In this document: positions 37,439 to 50,200 of the stretch, piece by piece
Position numbering within the stretch: the first letter of the stretch is position 1
Layout: each line of letters opens with the position of its first letter
Source of the DNA: Dendrocalamus latiflorus
Lineage: Eukaryota; Streptophyta; Magnoliopsida; Poales; Poaceae
Length of the DNA: 64,000 nucleotides
Assembly (NCBI GenBank): GCA_017311315.1
Contig: CM029664.1
Coordinates: 40,586,278 to 40,650,277 of the forward strand
Direction of reading: 5' to 3'
Position numbers and translations under genes: made by a program
Notes under the pieces: model-generated
Told to the model about the DNA's origin: nothing
Database searches by the model: none
The model's input: the letters and a program-made list of their open reading frames with translations, nothing else

Positions 37439-37973
37439 TATGACTGGTCGGTAACGCGAACTGGTCGAAAGTTATTATTGAGATTATCTTCGTGTTCGTG
37501 ATGGGCTCCGCATCGACTTACACCATCATTGTGTCCAAAAGTGTTTGCGTCAACTAGAGTTTGACGTGAATACTCGAGGCGTTTCCGACTAGAACTCTTT
37601 GTCATTACCTTCTGAGACTCTATTTCATCTCCGAGCGGCGTGTTGTTCCCGTCTCAGAGTAGGTTACTATTTCAATTTTTGAGTAGTCTGTGTTTCTATT
37701 ACTGACTAGTACTTTGTTCCTTATTCATCTGGGACTCTTGTTTCCAAGTCTATTTATTCCTTTTGTAAGCCTCATGGTAGATAGCATCGTGCACAACATA
37801 AGTTATCTACATATATAACATGCTAAGTGTGTTTTGTAACATCTACTTTATATAATGATTTTGTCGATTGTCGTTTATATTTTTTCCCGCAAGGGATTTC
37901 TACTTAAATCTTTGTCTCGTAATTCTAATTACTCTTCATTATTTTCATATCTTTGCGTTTTATAGCACAGGAC

Positions 37974-38462
37974 AATGGCATAGTTGGTGAACCATCATAG
38001 ATCACACCACAATGATAGGGAAAGAAAAATGTGAAAGTTCGGCAGTATGTTGGAGACTGCTTCTAGAATCTCTTGAATCAACAACAGTTTTGCCTTGGAT
38101 GATGTAACCATGTGGACCGGGTACCATGGTAGCTGGATCATCCCTTGGAACGCAAACGAAAAGTCCTGGCAAAGCATTAGAAATTGTGATCTGACCACAA
38201 GCTGTTTGTCAGATACGCTGACATCTAAGGCGATCTTTGAGATTTCAGTATAACGTCAGAGTAGGCTTTAAGTCAGATGTTTTTTGTCGTCTACCCACAT
38301 CTACTGGTCCTCATAGATGTTTCACCTCACATTGGATAAAGTGCAACTCTACCTGATTTTTAGTTCCAGTGGAAAGTAGTACATAATATTTTCTGTACAT
38401 CGCTGAGAGTTGAACCAAAACGTTATTCCTAATATTATCTTTGAATGTGGATTAAATGTATT
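37974..38462. other. Spacer between the Copia and the palindrome, nothing seen
   Basis: No recognisable gene or repeat. Confidence 0.5.
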
Positions 38463-39822
38463 CCTATTGTGTAAATTGTAAAACTATACAGAAGCCAAAT
38501 TGCTTCACGAGTAAATTAAAATGAAATGATCAGACAAAATATCAGGGGCAAATTGATACATCATCAGTTGGTTAGCACTTAGCAGGGGATATGGATATCA
38601 AGAAATGTATATATCCCTACATCGCATCTGGCTATAAGAAGCATCTTTTCTACTCCTAGGTATAATTACATCATATACTGTATCTAACAATAACGCAGTG
38701 AGTATCTCGCGTAACAGAGGGCATGTACGTGTAGTATACGAGTATTTAAAACCATCTAGGTGGTATGAACATTTTTTCAGAGGTAGTATGTACATTTTTT
38801 AGACATACTCCTTTTATATGCGTATATAAAGGTATTTAGAAAATACGCTAAAAATTATGAACTTCCTTGTAATTTTTCATGTAGTTCACATTGAAGTATA
38901 TTATGTTTAGTATACGAGTATACATAAAGTGATAAAGGAGTATTTCATGTTTATTTAAGTGATATATTAGAGTTGGGTGTAATTATAACCTAAAGTAAAA
39001 GGTAATTGTCCTCTCTTTCTATATATATTATCCATCAGCAGATTACATCGACAATCGACATGGTCTTTTAATTAAGCGATGTATGTTTAACAAGCACAGT
39101 ATTTCATGATTTACCTGTGATGATTCTGTAATAAGAAAAGACCCAGATTTTTCAGTCAGTTCAACACTGGATTTTCATCTAAATGTTGAACAGCTTTCCA
39201 TATTTCTCGCGAGTCAAAATTCATAAACTAGAGTTTAGACATGGCGTAAATGTGAAGTAGTCATGCGCATGTGTTTGAGCTTCTAGAGAGTTGAGAAGAA
39301 CGGCAATCTTCTCGAGTCTTAGGCATGTATAATACTCTATCTCTTAAAATTATCTCTAAAATTTTCACCTTATTTAAAGACAGTACTAGAGACAATCTCT
39401 CTATTAATAAATCATTCCTATAACTATTTTATAATATTTTTCCTATAACTTCCTGTCCCACCTTCTCTTGTATAAGAGAGAACATATTATATTTCCTCAC
39501 CTTCTCTTTTCTGTACATAGAATTTTACTTATTTAATATAATTAAGAGATAACTAAATTGATTTTATTGGACATATTATTATACTCCATATTCTTGGCCG
39601 CCCCTGCTACTGGTTAACCTACGAAAAGTCTTGTGGAAACTTGCGCATTCTCTACCTGTCCTTTTCTCCTTTTTGTTGTTTCTCTCATTTCCTAATTGCC
39701 TTTTGTGTTTTTTCACGTTGAAGCCTGCTTATGTCTCAACCTATCATGAGCACATCTTCATCTCTATACGTGACGACTGACGATTGAAAAGTGAGACAGG
39801 GTAACATTAGTAAGAGTACTTC

Positions 39823-40235
39823 CACTACCATGAAAAGCCATATATTAGACGTCATATCACAGAGAATTTCTCAAAATCGTTTGTATTAAATACAATTACA
39901 GACAATTTTAATTTAGAGACCATCTGTATTGCTGGCAGCACTAAAAATCATATGTGAAGAGGAAATATCAGAGACGGTTTGTATTAAAGACCGTCTGTGA
40001 TAATTAAGTTATCACAGATAGTTTATATAAAAAACGACTGTGATAATTCCACTAAATTAATACAATCATAGACAATTTTAATTTAGAGACCGTCTGTATT
40101 GTTGCCAGCACTAAAAACCATATGCGAAGAGGAAACATCACAGACGGTTTGTATTAAAGACCATCTGTGATAATTAAGTTATCACAGATGGTTTGTATAA
40201 AAAAACGACTGTGATAATTCCACTAGATTAATTGC
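39823..40235 (+). repeat. CACTA left terminus with subterminal repeats
   Basis: After the TIR come at least eight degenerate copies of ATCACAGACGGTTTGTAT and its inverse AAAGACCGTCTGTGATAA, in facing pairs. Subterminal repeats of this kind bind the element-encoded transposition proteins in characterised CACTA systems. Confidence 0.88.
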
Positions 40236-40639
40236 GCGGAGACCCGTCGACCCTCTGTTTTAAATTTCAGATCTACGCTGCTGCTTAAGCTGGAGGTAAG
40301 GCTTTAGGGCGATTTGGTGAAAGGAGATTATATAGCAAGAGTAATTGTAGATCCACTAAGTTTTTGACTACCTATGGTTAGTAATTTATTTATAATTGCA
40401 TTATAATTTACATTTATAGCTTTTGATGACAAGAGAATTGAAGATGGTTGATCTAGTTAGTTTGATGTAGAGAAAAGGTTATTTTACATTTAGCATGGTT
40501 TAGGGTTTAGTCAATTCATAGTCTATTTCTACTTAATTCAATTTAATTAATTATTATTGCTACATATAGCTACTTAATTTAGATCGTTAAAGAGCCGAGT
40601 GCGGATTGAAGCGCACTTGATTCGAAAGGGTTTTAAAAA

Positions 40640-41677
40640 GGGTATGCATATTGGACCAGTCATGGTGAAGAGCAGATTACATAGGAAAGTAATAGAAATA
40701 ACATTGCCAATGAAGTCAATGATATACCACCGGATGATCATATCAATTGTGGTTCCGATTCGGATAGGCTGAATGATGATAATCTGGATCAGATGCTTCG
40801 TGGTGTAGAAGGAAACTGTGATGAGAGAGAGTATGTTAAATTCCGAAGCACAATGGAGGACTCGGAGAAACCTTTGTTCACGTGCTGCAAGTCAAGGTAT
40901 ATGAGGTTGTCAGCCGTACTTGAACTGCTGAAATTAAAGACAAGCAACGGTTGGTCCGACAAGAGTTTCACGGCACTATTAGGTTTTTTAGCGGACATAC
41001 TTCCGGATAGGAACGAGTTGCCCAAAACCACCTACAAAGCCAAGAAGATTCTTTATCCATCAGAAATGAAAGTAGAAAAAATACATGCTTGTCCAAACGA
41101 CTGTATCCTCTACCGTAAAGAGTATGCAAATATGCATGTATGTCGAGTATGCAACGCATCCCAATACAAGCATAAGAATCAATCAGATAATGATGAGAGA
41201 ATAGAGGTGAAGAGAGGATCTCCTGCTAAGGTGGCATGATATCTTCCTGTAATTTCTCGGTTGAAGCTATTTTTTGCAAACCCAACGGTGGCAAAATTGC
41301 TACGTTGGCACTTGGAAGAGCGTAAGAAGGATGGAATGCTAAGACACCTTACTGATTTCGCCCAGTGGAGAAACATCGATAGGAGATTTGTAGATTTCGA
41401 TGTAGAATTGAGGAATATATGGTTCGGATTGAGTACATATGAAATGAGTCCTTTCGGTAACAGAAGTAGACGACATAGTAGCCCATGACTCTCTGCATCT
41501 ACAACCTTCCTTGGTTGTGTATGAAGCGGAAGTATATTATGCTGTCGATACTTATCCAAGGGCTGAAGCAATCTGGGAATGATATTGATGTGTACCTAAC
41601 ACCGTTGGTGGAAGATCTAAAATATTGTGGATTAAAGAGGTACAAGTATGAGATGCATACAAACGAGAGAACTTCAC
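40640..41677 (+). pseudogene. CACTA TNP2 transposase, 5' part
   Basis: The frame passes YAYWTSHGEE, a TAG stop near 40,681, then DSDRLNDDNLDQMLRGVEG and a long open part (40,793-41,239) with LKTSNGWSDKSFTALLG and the Cys-rich KIHACPNDCILYRKEY...CRVC module of the TNP2 (Transposase_21) family. A stop after SPAKVA and a frameshift near 41,480 interrupt it. YNLPWLCMKRKYIMLSILI and SGNDIDVYLTPLVEDLK follow. The coding sequence then stops at the Gypsy-like LTR insertion (TTCAC at 41,673-41,677). TNP2 supplies the cut-and-paste catalytic activity in the nucleus. Confidence 0.88.
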
Positions 41678-43248
41678 TGTAACATCCCAAAATTTTGAAA
41701 TTTGAAAATGTGAAGCTTTTGAATTATTTTGCAATATGTTTTGTTTGAATTTGGAGTTTACGGTATTCCTCTGAGAATTTGGGTGAAAGTTCCAGAGAAC
41801 AAAAGGATCAAGAAGAAAACAAACATGTTTAGATAATAGAGAATTGAAATTTAAAATAAGAATCTGAAAAGATGATCCAGCATGAAGAGAGAGAAACCCG
41901 AGCGGAAATATAAAACCTCATTTTGGAAAGACTAGCATAAAAAGCATACAAAACCCAAATTTGGGCATTCAAAAATTTATATATACAATTATAGCAAAAA
42001 TTTAATAAAATCAAAATAGAGGACTATTATATTTTGTATCAAGATAATTGAGCCAAACATGCAAACTCCAAAAAAATCAATAGGACCTAATGCGAACTAA
42101 AATTTAAAAACAAAAATCCAAAATCCAGAAAAATGCTTGGGCCTCTCTTCCTTTTTCTTTCCCTATTTTTCCTCTCTCACTTATAGGTGGGCCCCACTCC
42201 TCTTTTCTTTTCTCCCTTTCTTTTTCTTCTTCCCTCCCGACGGTTTCTCTGGCCAGCGGGCCCTCCTTCTCCCTCCCTCTCTGCGCCTTCCCCCGCTCTT
42301 TTTTTCCCCGTGCGAGCGCGCCTCCCTTTTTCCACCGGCGGGCCAGCCTGCCCGCGCTCCCTTCCCTCTAGCGCGTGGCCCCGCCTCCACCCCGCGCGTC
42401 CCACTGCCGCGCGAGCCCCGCGCTCCAGTCCTCTCCACCTGACCGGCGGGCCTGCCCTCGCCTGCACTTCTTCTTCCCCTTTCCTCCCCCGTGAGCGCGT
42501 GCGTGCTCTGCCATGCGCAGCATCCCTCCGCCCCGTGGCAGCCATGCACCATCCCTCGCCCACGGTTTCTCCCGCGTCGCCCACCGTTTCCATAGCCTCC
42601 CCGTGGTCATAAGAAGCTCCCACGCCACTCCTCTTCCTTCCTTGTCTCTTCTTCTATCCCCGCCCGTGCGCCGGCCACAGCGCCTCCACGCCGCGCTCGG
42701 CCCTCCGGCGATGCCCCGCCTCACCGAGCGCGTCCCGGCGTGCCTCCTGGGGCCCTACACCTCCCCTCTCACCTAATCGAATCCCCGTGCCTCAGGCTCG
42801 TCGCACGGCCCTCTTCTCCGAAACCGGTCGCCGCCGCCATTCCCACCGTCGCCGCCTCCTCGGTTAACCTCCCGTCGATTCCACGCCGGTGGAGCACCTT
42901 CTCGACGCCCCGAAGTCACCCCCGCCACCGGCCGGAGCTGCCGCCCACCCCAGCTCGCCGGCGACGATGACACCCCCGCGCCGCCGTAGGCTCCCGGTGC
43001 CGGCTCGCCTCGGTGCTTCCCCGGCTCAACCAGACCTATGGTGAGCATCCCCTTAACTCCAGTGTGCTTCCGCGCCCGCCCAATGTCCTTCCCTTCTTCC
43101 CAGTCGCCGGTGCCCCGGTTCACCTCCACCGCCGGCCGCCCCACGTAGTAGCCCGTCCACCTCGCCGCCACCCTAGGCAATTAGTCGCCACTACTAGCTT
43201 TCCCGGCCTCTGCGCAATCCATTCCACTGGTCACCCTCCCCTCCCCGG
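41678..43248 (+). repeat. First part of the Gypsy-like 5' LTR
   Basis: AT-rich start, then a strongly GC-rich, pyrimidine-biased block (42,180-43,248). The overlapping open frames here occur as exact mirror images in the other palindrome arm and match no protein I recognise, so they are not called as genes. Confidence 0.75.
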
Positions 43249-44186
43249 CCGCCCTTCGCCGGCACCGCCCTTCGCCGGCACCGCCCCCACGTATGCAATG
43301 AGTCTCAGTCACGGTCTTCCACGAATTGAATGTGATCTCAATTCGTTCTCGTGTAACTATTCTGATCATTCTTCGAAATGTGCATGCTACTCGGCGAGGA
43401 AGGAGAGGGGTCCTAGATCCATCGACCTCTGTGATGGTAAATCGGTCCTTAGGCTTTTTTAATAGTGTTCTTCCTTGGCGTTTTGATTTTGGAGCGGATG
43501 CATCCGACGATGATGTTGAAGAATGCACGGATGACATGTTGGCCCTCTCATATATGAAAAGCGCAATGTAGCATTTAAATGTTACATATAACATTACCGA
43601 TAGCTACATTCCTATATGTCACCCAAATACTGTTGCGAATATTGCGGTATAAGCAAATATTTACTTATAATTCGAGCAAAACAGAATATAGCCCAAGCAA
43701 GACAAATTGGATATAAAGATGACTTCTTCAAGATATAAACAGGTGGAAATATTAATCCATCTAAACAACATATCATGCAATAGTCTAAAACCAGCATATA
43801 TTCAGATTTGAGACATAGATCATTGAAGTAACATGCTGCCATCAAAAGTAGCTAGGCATAAAAGACTAAAATCAGCATGTTAGAGTGGTTTTAGTTGCTT
43901 TCAGATGTAGGGTTACACAAGATTTTAATCTTGGCCTTCCTACTACTACGGTCTTATACTCTTCACTGATTGAATATGTCAAATGTGAATCAAACCTTAG
44001 CTCTAAGAAATTCAGTTAGACACTACTTTGAGCTAGCAGTAAGGCCACAGGAAAAGATCACTAAAAGTAGCTCTACAACATGAACTTTCGGTTGATGTTG
44101 TAGAGCTATTTTCGTGAACATGAAAAGATCTCCGTGAACATGAAAAGGCCCCAACATGAAAAGGCCCTTCGCCGGCACCGCCCCAA
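43249..44186. other. 938-bp spacer at the palindrome centre
   Basis: Not part of the inverted repeat. It begins with two overlapping copies of CCCTTCGCCGGCACCGCCC (43,252 and 43,268) and ends with a third in the same orientation (44,165-44,183). Between them is a CACTA second-ORF fragment (minus strand) and AT-rich intron-like sequence. 44,071-44,109 forms a perfect 13-bp hairpin stem, AGCTCTACAACAT pairing with ATGTTGTAGAGCT. Confidence 0.85.
43300..43537 (-). pseudogene. Fragment of CACTA second ORF in the spacer
   Basis: The minus-strand product begins MSSVHSSTSSSDASAPK and continues RFTITEVDGSRTPLLPRR and RERIEITFNSWKTV. It is homologous, in the opposite orientation and clearly diverged, to the start of the second CACTA ORF at 56,771-57,000. 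It is therefore from a different family member or an older duplicate. It ends before the 19-bp repeats and has no downstream coding. Confidence 0.78.
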
Positions 44187-45757
44187 CCGGGGAGGGGAGG
44201 GTGACCAGTGGAATGGATTGCGCAGAGGCCGGGAAAGCTAGTAGTGGCGACTAATTGCCTAGGGTGGCGGCGAGGTGGACGGGCTACTACGTGGGGCGGC
44301 CGGCGGTGGAGGTGAACCGGGGCACCGGCGACTGGGAAGAAGGGAAGGACATTGGGCGGGCGCGGAAGCACACTGGAGTTAAGGGGATGCTCACCATAGG
44401 TCTGGTTGAGCCGGGGAAGCACCGAGGCGAGCCGGCACCGGGAGCCTACGGCGGCGCGGGGGTGTCATCGTCGCCGGCGAGCTGGGGTGGGCGGCAGCTC
44501 CGGCCGGTGGCGGGGGTGACTTCGGGGCGTCGAGAAGGTGCTCCACCGGCGTGGAATCGACGGGAGGTTAACCGAGGAGGCGGCGACGGTGGGAATGGCG
44601 GCGGCGACCGGTTTCGGAGAAGAGGGCCGTGCGACGAGCCTGAGGCACGGGGATTCGATTAGGTGAGAGGGGAGGTGTAGGGCCCCAGGAGGCACGCCGG
44701 GACGCGCTCGGTGAGGCGGGGCATCGCCGGAGGGCCGAGCGCGGCGTGGAGGCGCTGTGGCCGGCGCACGGGCGGGGATAGAAGAAGAGACAAGGAAGGA
44801 AGAGGAGTGGCGTGGGAGCTTCTTATGACCACGGGGAGGCTATGGAAACGGTGGGCGACGCGGGAGAAACCGTGGGCGAGGGATGGTGCATGGCTGCCAC
44901 GGGGCGGAGGGATGCTGCGCATGGCAGAGCACGCACGCGCTCACGGGGGAGGAAAGGGGAAGAAGAAGTGCAGGCGAGGGCAGGCCCGCCGGTCAGGTGG
45001 AGAGGACTGGAGCGCGGGGCTCGCGCGGCAGTGGGACGCGCGGGGTGGAGGCGGGGCCACGCGCTAGAGGGAAGGGAGCGCGGGCAGGCTGGCCCGCCGG
45101 TGGAAAAAGGGAGGCGCGCTCGCACGGGGAAAAAAAGAGCGGGGGAAGGCGCAGAGAGGGAGGGAGAAGGAGGGCCCGCTGGCCAGAGAAACCGTCGGGA
45201 GGGAAGAAGAAAAAGAAAGGGAGAAAAGAAAAGAGGAGTGGGGCCCACCTATAAGTGAGAGAGGAAAAATAGGGAAAGAAAAAGGAAGAGAGGCCCAAGC
45301 ATTTTTCTGGATTTTGGATTTTTGTTTTTAAATTTTAGTTCGCATTAGGTCCTATTGATTTTTTTGGAGTTTGCATGTTTGGCTCAATTATCTTGATACA
45401 AAATATAATAGTCCTCTATTTTGATTTTATTAAATTTTTGCTATAATTGTATATATAAATTTTTGAATGCCCAAATTTGGGTTTTGTATGCTTTTTATGC
45501 TAGTCTTTCCAAAATGAGGTTTTATATTTCCGCTCGGGTTTCTCTCTCTTCATGCTGGATCATCTTTTCAGATTCTTATTTTAAATTTCAATTCTCTATT
45601 ATCTAAACATGTTTGTTTTCTTCTTGATCCTTTTGTTCTCTGGAACTTTCACCCAAATTCTCAGAGGAATACCGTAAACTCCAAATTCAAACAAAACATA
45701 TTGCAAAATAATTCAAAAGCTTCACATTTTCAAATTTCAAAATTTTGGGATGTTACA

Positions 45758-46795
45758 GTGAAGTTCTCTCGTTTGTATGCATCTCATACTTGTACCTCTT
45801 TAATCCACAATATTTTAGATCTTCCACCAACGGTGTTAGGTACACATCAATATCATTCCCAGATTGCTTCAGCCCTTGGATAAGTATCGACAGCATAATA
45901 TACTTCCGCTTCATACACAACCAAGGAAGGTTGTAGATGCAGAGAGTCATGGGCTACTATGTCGTCTACTTCTGTTACCGAAAGGACTCATTTCATATGT
46001 ACTCAATCCGAACCATATATTCCTCAATTCTACATCGAAATCTACAAATCTCCTATCGATGTTTCTCCACTGGGCGAAATCAGTAAGGTGTCTTAGCATT
46101 CCATCCTTCTTACGCTCTTCCAAGTGCCAACGTAGCAATTTTGCCACCGTTGGGTTTGCAAAAAATAGCTTCAACCGAGAAATTACAGGAAGATATCATG
46201 CCACCTTAGCAGGAAATCCTCTCTTCACCTCTATTCTCTCATCATTATCTGATTGATTCTTATGCTTGTATTGGGATGCGTTGCATACTCGACATACATG
46301 CATATTTGCATACTCTTTACGGTAGAGGATACAGTCGTTTGGACAAGCATGTATTTTTTCTACTTTCATTTCTGATGGATAAAGAATCTTCTTGGCTTTG
46401 TAGGTGGTTTTGGGCAACTCGTTCCTATCCGGAAGTATGTCCGCTAAAAAACCTAATAGTGCCGTGAAACTCTTGTCGGACCAACCGTTGCTTGTCTTTA
46501 ATTTCAGCAGTTCAAGTACGGCTGACAACCTCATATACCTTGACTTGCAGCACGTGAACAAAGGTTTCTCCGAGTCCTCCATTGTGCTTCGGAATTTAAC
46601 ATACTCTCTCTCATCACAGTTTCCTTCTACACCACGAAGCATCTGATCCAGATTATCATCATTCAGCCTATCCGAATCGGAACCACAATTGATATGATCA
46701 TCCGGTGGTATATCATTGACTTCATTGGCAATGTTATTTCTATTACTTTCCTATGTAATCTGCTCTTCACCATGACTGGTCCAATATGCATACCC
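45758..46795 (-). pseudogene. Inverted copy of CACTA TNP2 5' part
   Basis: Mirror copy of 40,640-41,677 with the same stops and frameshift. One residue differs: the base at 46,215 changes SPAKVA to FPAKVA. Sharing all the lesions shows that the copy was made after the gene had decayed and after the LTR insertion. Confidence 0.9.
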
Positions 46796-47199
46796 TTTTT
46801 AAAACCCTTTCGAATCAAGTGCGCTTCAATCCGCACTCGGCTCTTTAACGATCTAAATTAAGTAGCTATATGTAGCAATAATAATTAATTAAATTGAATT
46901 AAGTAGAAATAGACTATGAATTGACTAAACCCTAAACCATGCTAAATGTAAAATAACCTTTTCTCTACATCAAACTAACTAGATCAACCATCTTCAATTC
47001 TCTTGTCATCAAAAGCTATAAATGTAAATTATAATGCAATTATAAATAAATTACTAACCATAGGTAGTCAAAAACTTAGTGGATCTACAATTACTCTTGC
47101 TATATAATCTCCTTTCACCAAATCGCCCTAAAGCCTTACCTCCAGCTTAAGCAGCAGCGTAGATCTGAAATTTAAAACAGAGGGTCGACGGGTCTCCGC

Positions 47200-47612
47200 G
47201 CAATTAATCTAGTGGAATTATCACAGTCGTTTTTTTATACAAACCATCTGTGATAACTTAATTATCACAGATGGTCTTTAATACAAACCGTCTGTGATGT
47301 TTCCTCTTCGCATATGGTTTTTAGTGCTGGCAACAATACAGACGGTCTCTAAATTAAAATTGTCTATGATTGTATTAATTTAGTGGAATTATCACAGTCG
47401 TTTTTTATATAAACTATCTGTGATAACTTAATTATCACAGACGGTCTTTAATACAAACCGTCTCTGATATTTCCTCTTCACATATGATTTTTAGTGCTGC
47501 CAGCAATACAGATGGTCTCTAAATTAAAATTGTCTGTAATTGTATTTAATACAAACGATTTTGAGAAATTCTCTGTGATATGACGTCTAATATATGGCTT
47601 TTCATGGTAGTG
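47200..47612 (-). repeat. Inverted copy of the CACTA left terminus
   Basis: Mirror of 39,823-40,235. The TIR ends ATGGTAGTG at 47,612 and is followed by GAA, the mirrored TTC triplet. Confidence 0.93.
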
Positions 47613-49000
47613 GAAGTACTCTTACTAATGTTACCCTGTCTCACTTTTCAATCGTCAGTCGTCACGTATAGAGATGAAGATGTGCTCATGATAGGTTGAG
47701 ACATAAGCAGGCTTCAACGTGAAAAAACACAAAAGGCAATTAGGAAATGAGAGAAACAACAAAAAGGAGAAAAGGACAGGTAGAGAATGCGCAAGTTTCC
47801 ACAAGACTTTTCGTAGGTTAACCAGTAGCAGGGGCGGCCAAGAATATGGAGTATAATAATATGTCCAATAAAATCAATTTAGTTATCTCTTAATTATATT
47901 AAATAAGTAAAATTCTATGTACAGAAAAGAGAAGGTGAGGAAATATAATATGTTCTCTCTTATACAAGAGAAGGTGGGACAGGAAGTTATAGGAAAAATA
48001 TTATAAAATAGTTATAGGAATGATTTATTAATAGAGAGATTGTCTCTAGTACTGTCTTTAAATAAGGTGAAAATTTTAGAGATAATTTTAAGAGATAGAG
48101 TATTATACATGCCTAAGACTCGAGAAGATTGCCGTTCTTCTCAACTCTCTAGAAGCTCAAACACATGCGCATGACTACTTCACATTTACGCCATGTCTAA
48201 ACTCTAGTTTATGAATTTTGACTCGCGAGAAATATGGAAAGCTGTTCAACATTTAGATGAAAATCCAGTGTTGAACTGACTGAAAAATCTGGGTCTTTCT
48301 TATTACAGAATCATCACAGGTAAATCATGAAATACTGTGCTTGTTAAACATACATCGCTTAATTAAAAGACCATGTCGATTGTCGATGTAATCTGCTGAT
48401 GGATAATATATATAGAAAGAGAGGACAATTACCTTTTACTTTAGGTTATAATTACACCCAACTCTAATATATCACTTAAATAAACATGAAATACTCCTTT
48501 ATCACTTTATGTATACTCGTATACTAAACATAATATACTTCAATGTGAACTACATGAAAAAATTACAAGGAAGTTCATAATTTTTAGCGTATTTTCTAAA
48601 TACCTTTATATACGCATATAAAAGGAGTATGTCTAAAAAATGTACATACTACCTCTGAAAAAATGTTCATACCACCTAGATGGTTTTAAATACTCGTATA
48701 CTACACGTACATGCCCTCTGTTACGCGAGATACTCACTGCGTTATTGTTAGATACAGTATATGATGTAATTATACCTAGGAGTAGAAAAGATGCTTCTTA
48801 TAGCCAGATGCGATGTAGGGATATATACATTTCTTGATATCCATATCCCCTGCTAAGTGCTAACCAACTGATGATGTATCAATTTGCCCCTGATATTTTG
48901 TCTGATCATTTCATTTTAATTTACTCGTGAAGCAATTTGGCTTCCGTATAGTTTTACAATTTACACAATAGGCTTCTGTATCATTTTATAAACATAGTAT

Positions 49001-50199
<1,199 letters not shown>

Positions 50200-50200
<1 letters not shown>

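Larger units (their letters stand above)
27633..37967 (+). mobile_element. Decayed Copia element with three nested insertions
   Basis: Both ends are flanked by CAGGAC (27,627-27,632 and 37,968-37,973). The 5' LTR (27,633-28,217) and the interrupted 3' LTR (35,965-37,967) share collinear sequence, e.g. GACTGGTCGGTAACG. Between them lie gag, protease, integrase, reverse transcriptase and RNase H in Copia order, all full of stops and frameshifts. Inserted later are a 2.0-kb block (28,973-31,002), a solo LTR (32,737-34,472) and a minus-strand gag-only element (36,034-37,438). LTR divergence is visibly high, so this is an old copy. Confidence 0.88.
35965..37967 (+). repeat. 3' LTR of the decayed Copia, split by an insertion
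   Basis: Starts TGTTGTATTTTGTGATC at 35,965, directly after a purine-rich AAGGTGGAAAT, and pauses at 36,033. It resumes at about 37,439 (ATGACTGGTCGGTAACG) and ends AGCA at 37,967 before the CAGGAC target duplication. About 595 bp of LTR remain after removing the insertion. Confidence 0.85.
38463..43248 (+). repeat. Left arm of a 4,786-bp near-perfect palindrome
   Basis: This arm is the inverted counterpart of 44,187-48,972. Paired positions sum to 87,435 throughout, so no length changes are seen. I noticed substitutions only at 38,490 (A; partner 48,945) and 41,220 (C; partner 46,215). It contains 1,360 bp of flanking DNA, the CACTA left terminus and part of TNP2 (39,823-41,677), and the first 1,571 bp of a Gypsy-like LTR. 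Confidence 0.96.
44187..48972 (-). repeat. Right arm of the 4,786-bp near-perfect palindrome
   Basis: Reverse complement of 38,463-43,248. In order it carries the inverted LTR start (44,187-45,757), the mirrored insertion junction GTGAA (45,758-45,762), the inverted TNP2 5' part, the CACTA left terminus ending at 47,612, and 1,360 bp of mirrored flank. Its outer edge abuts CTTCTGTATCATTTTATAAA and an (AT)n tract. Confidence 0.96.

Noticed and set aside
42137..43180. Several 80-150-codon open frames on both strands, with exact mirror images at 44,255-45,298
   Set aside because: They lie in the GC-rich middle of an LTR, overlap on both strands, are low complexity (Pro/Arg/Ser/Ala) and match no family. 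The duplication comes from the palindrome.
38463..48972. Palindrome arms as very long terminal inverted repeats of a single transposon
   Set aside because: The symmetry extends 1,360 bp beyond the CACTA terminus into flanking DNA and ends without a target duplication.
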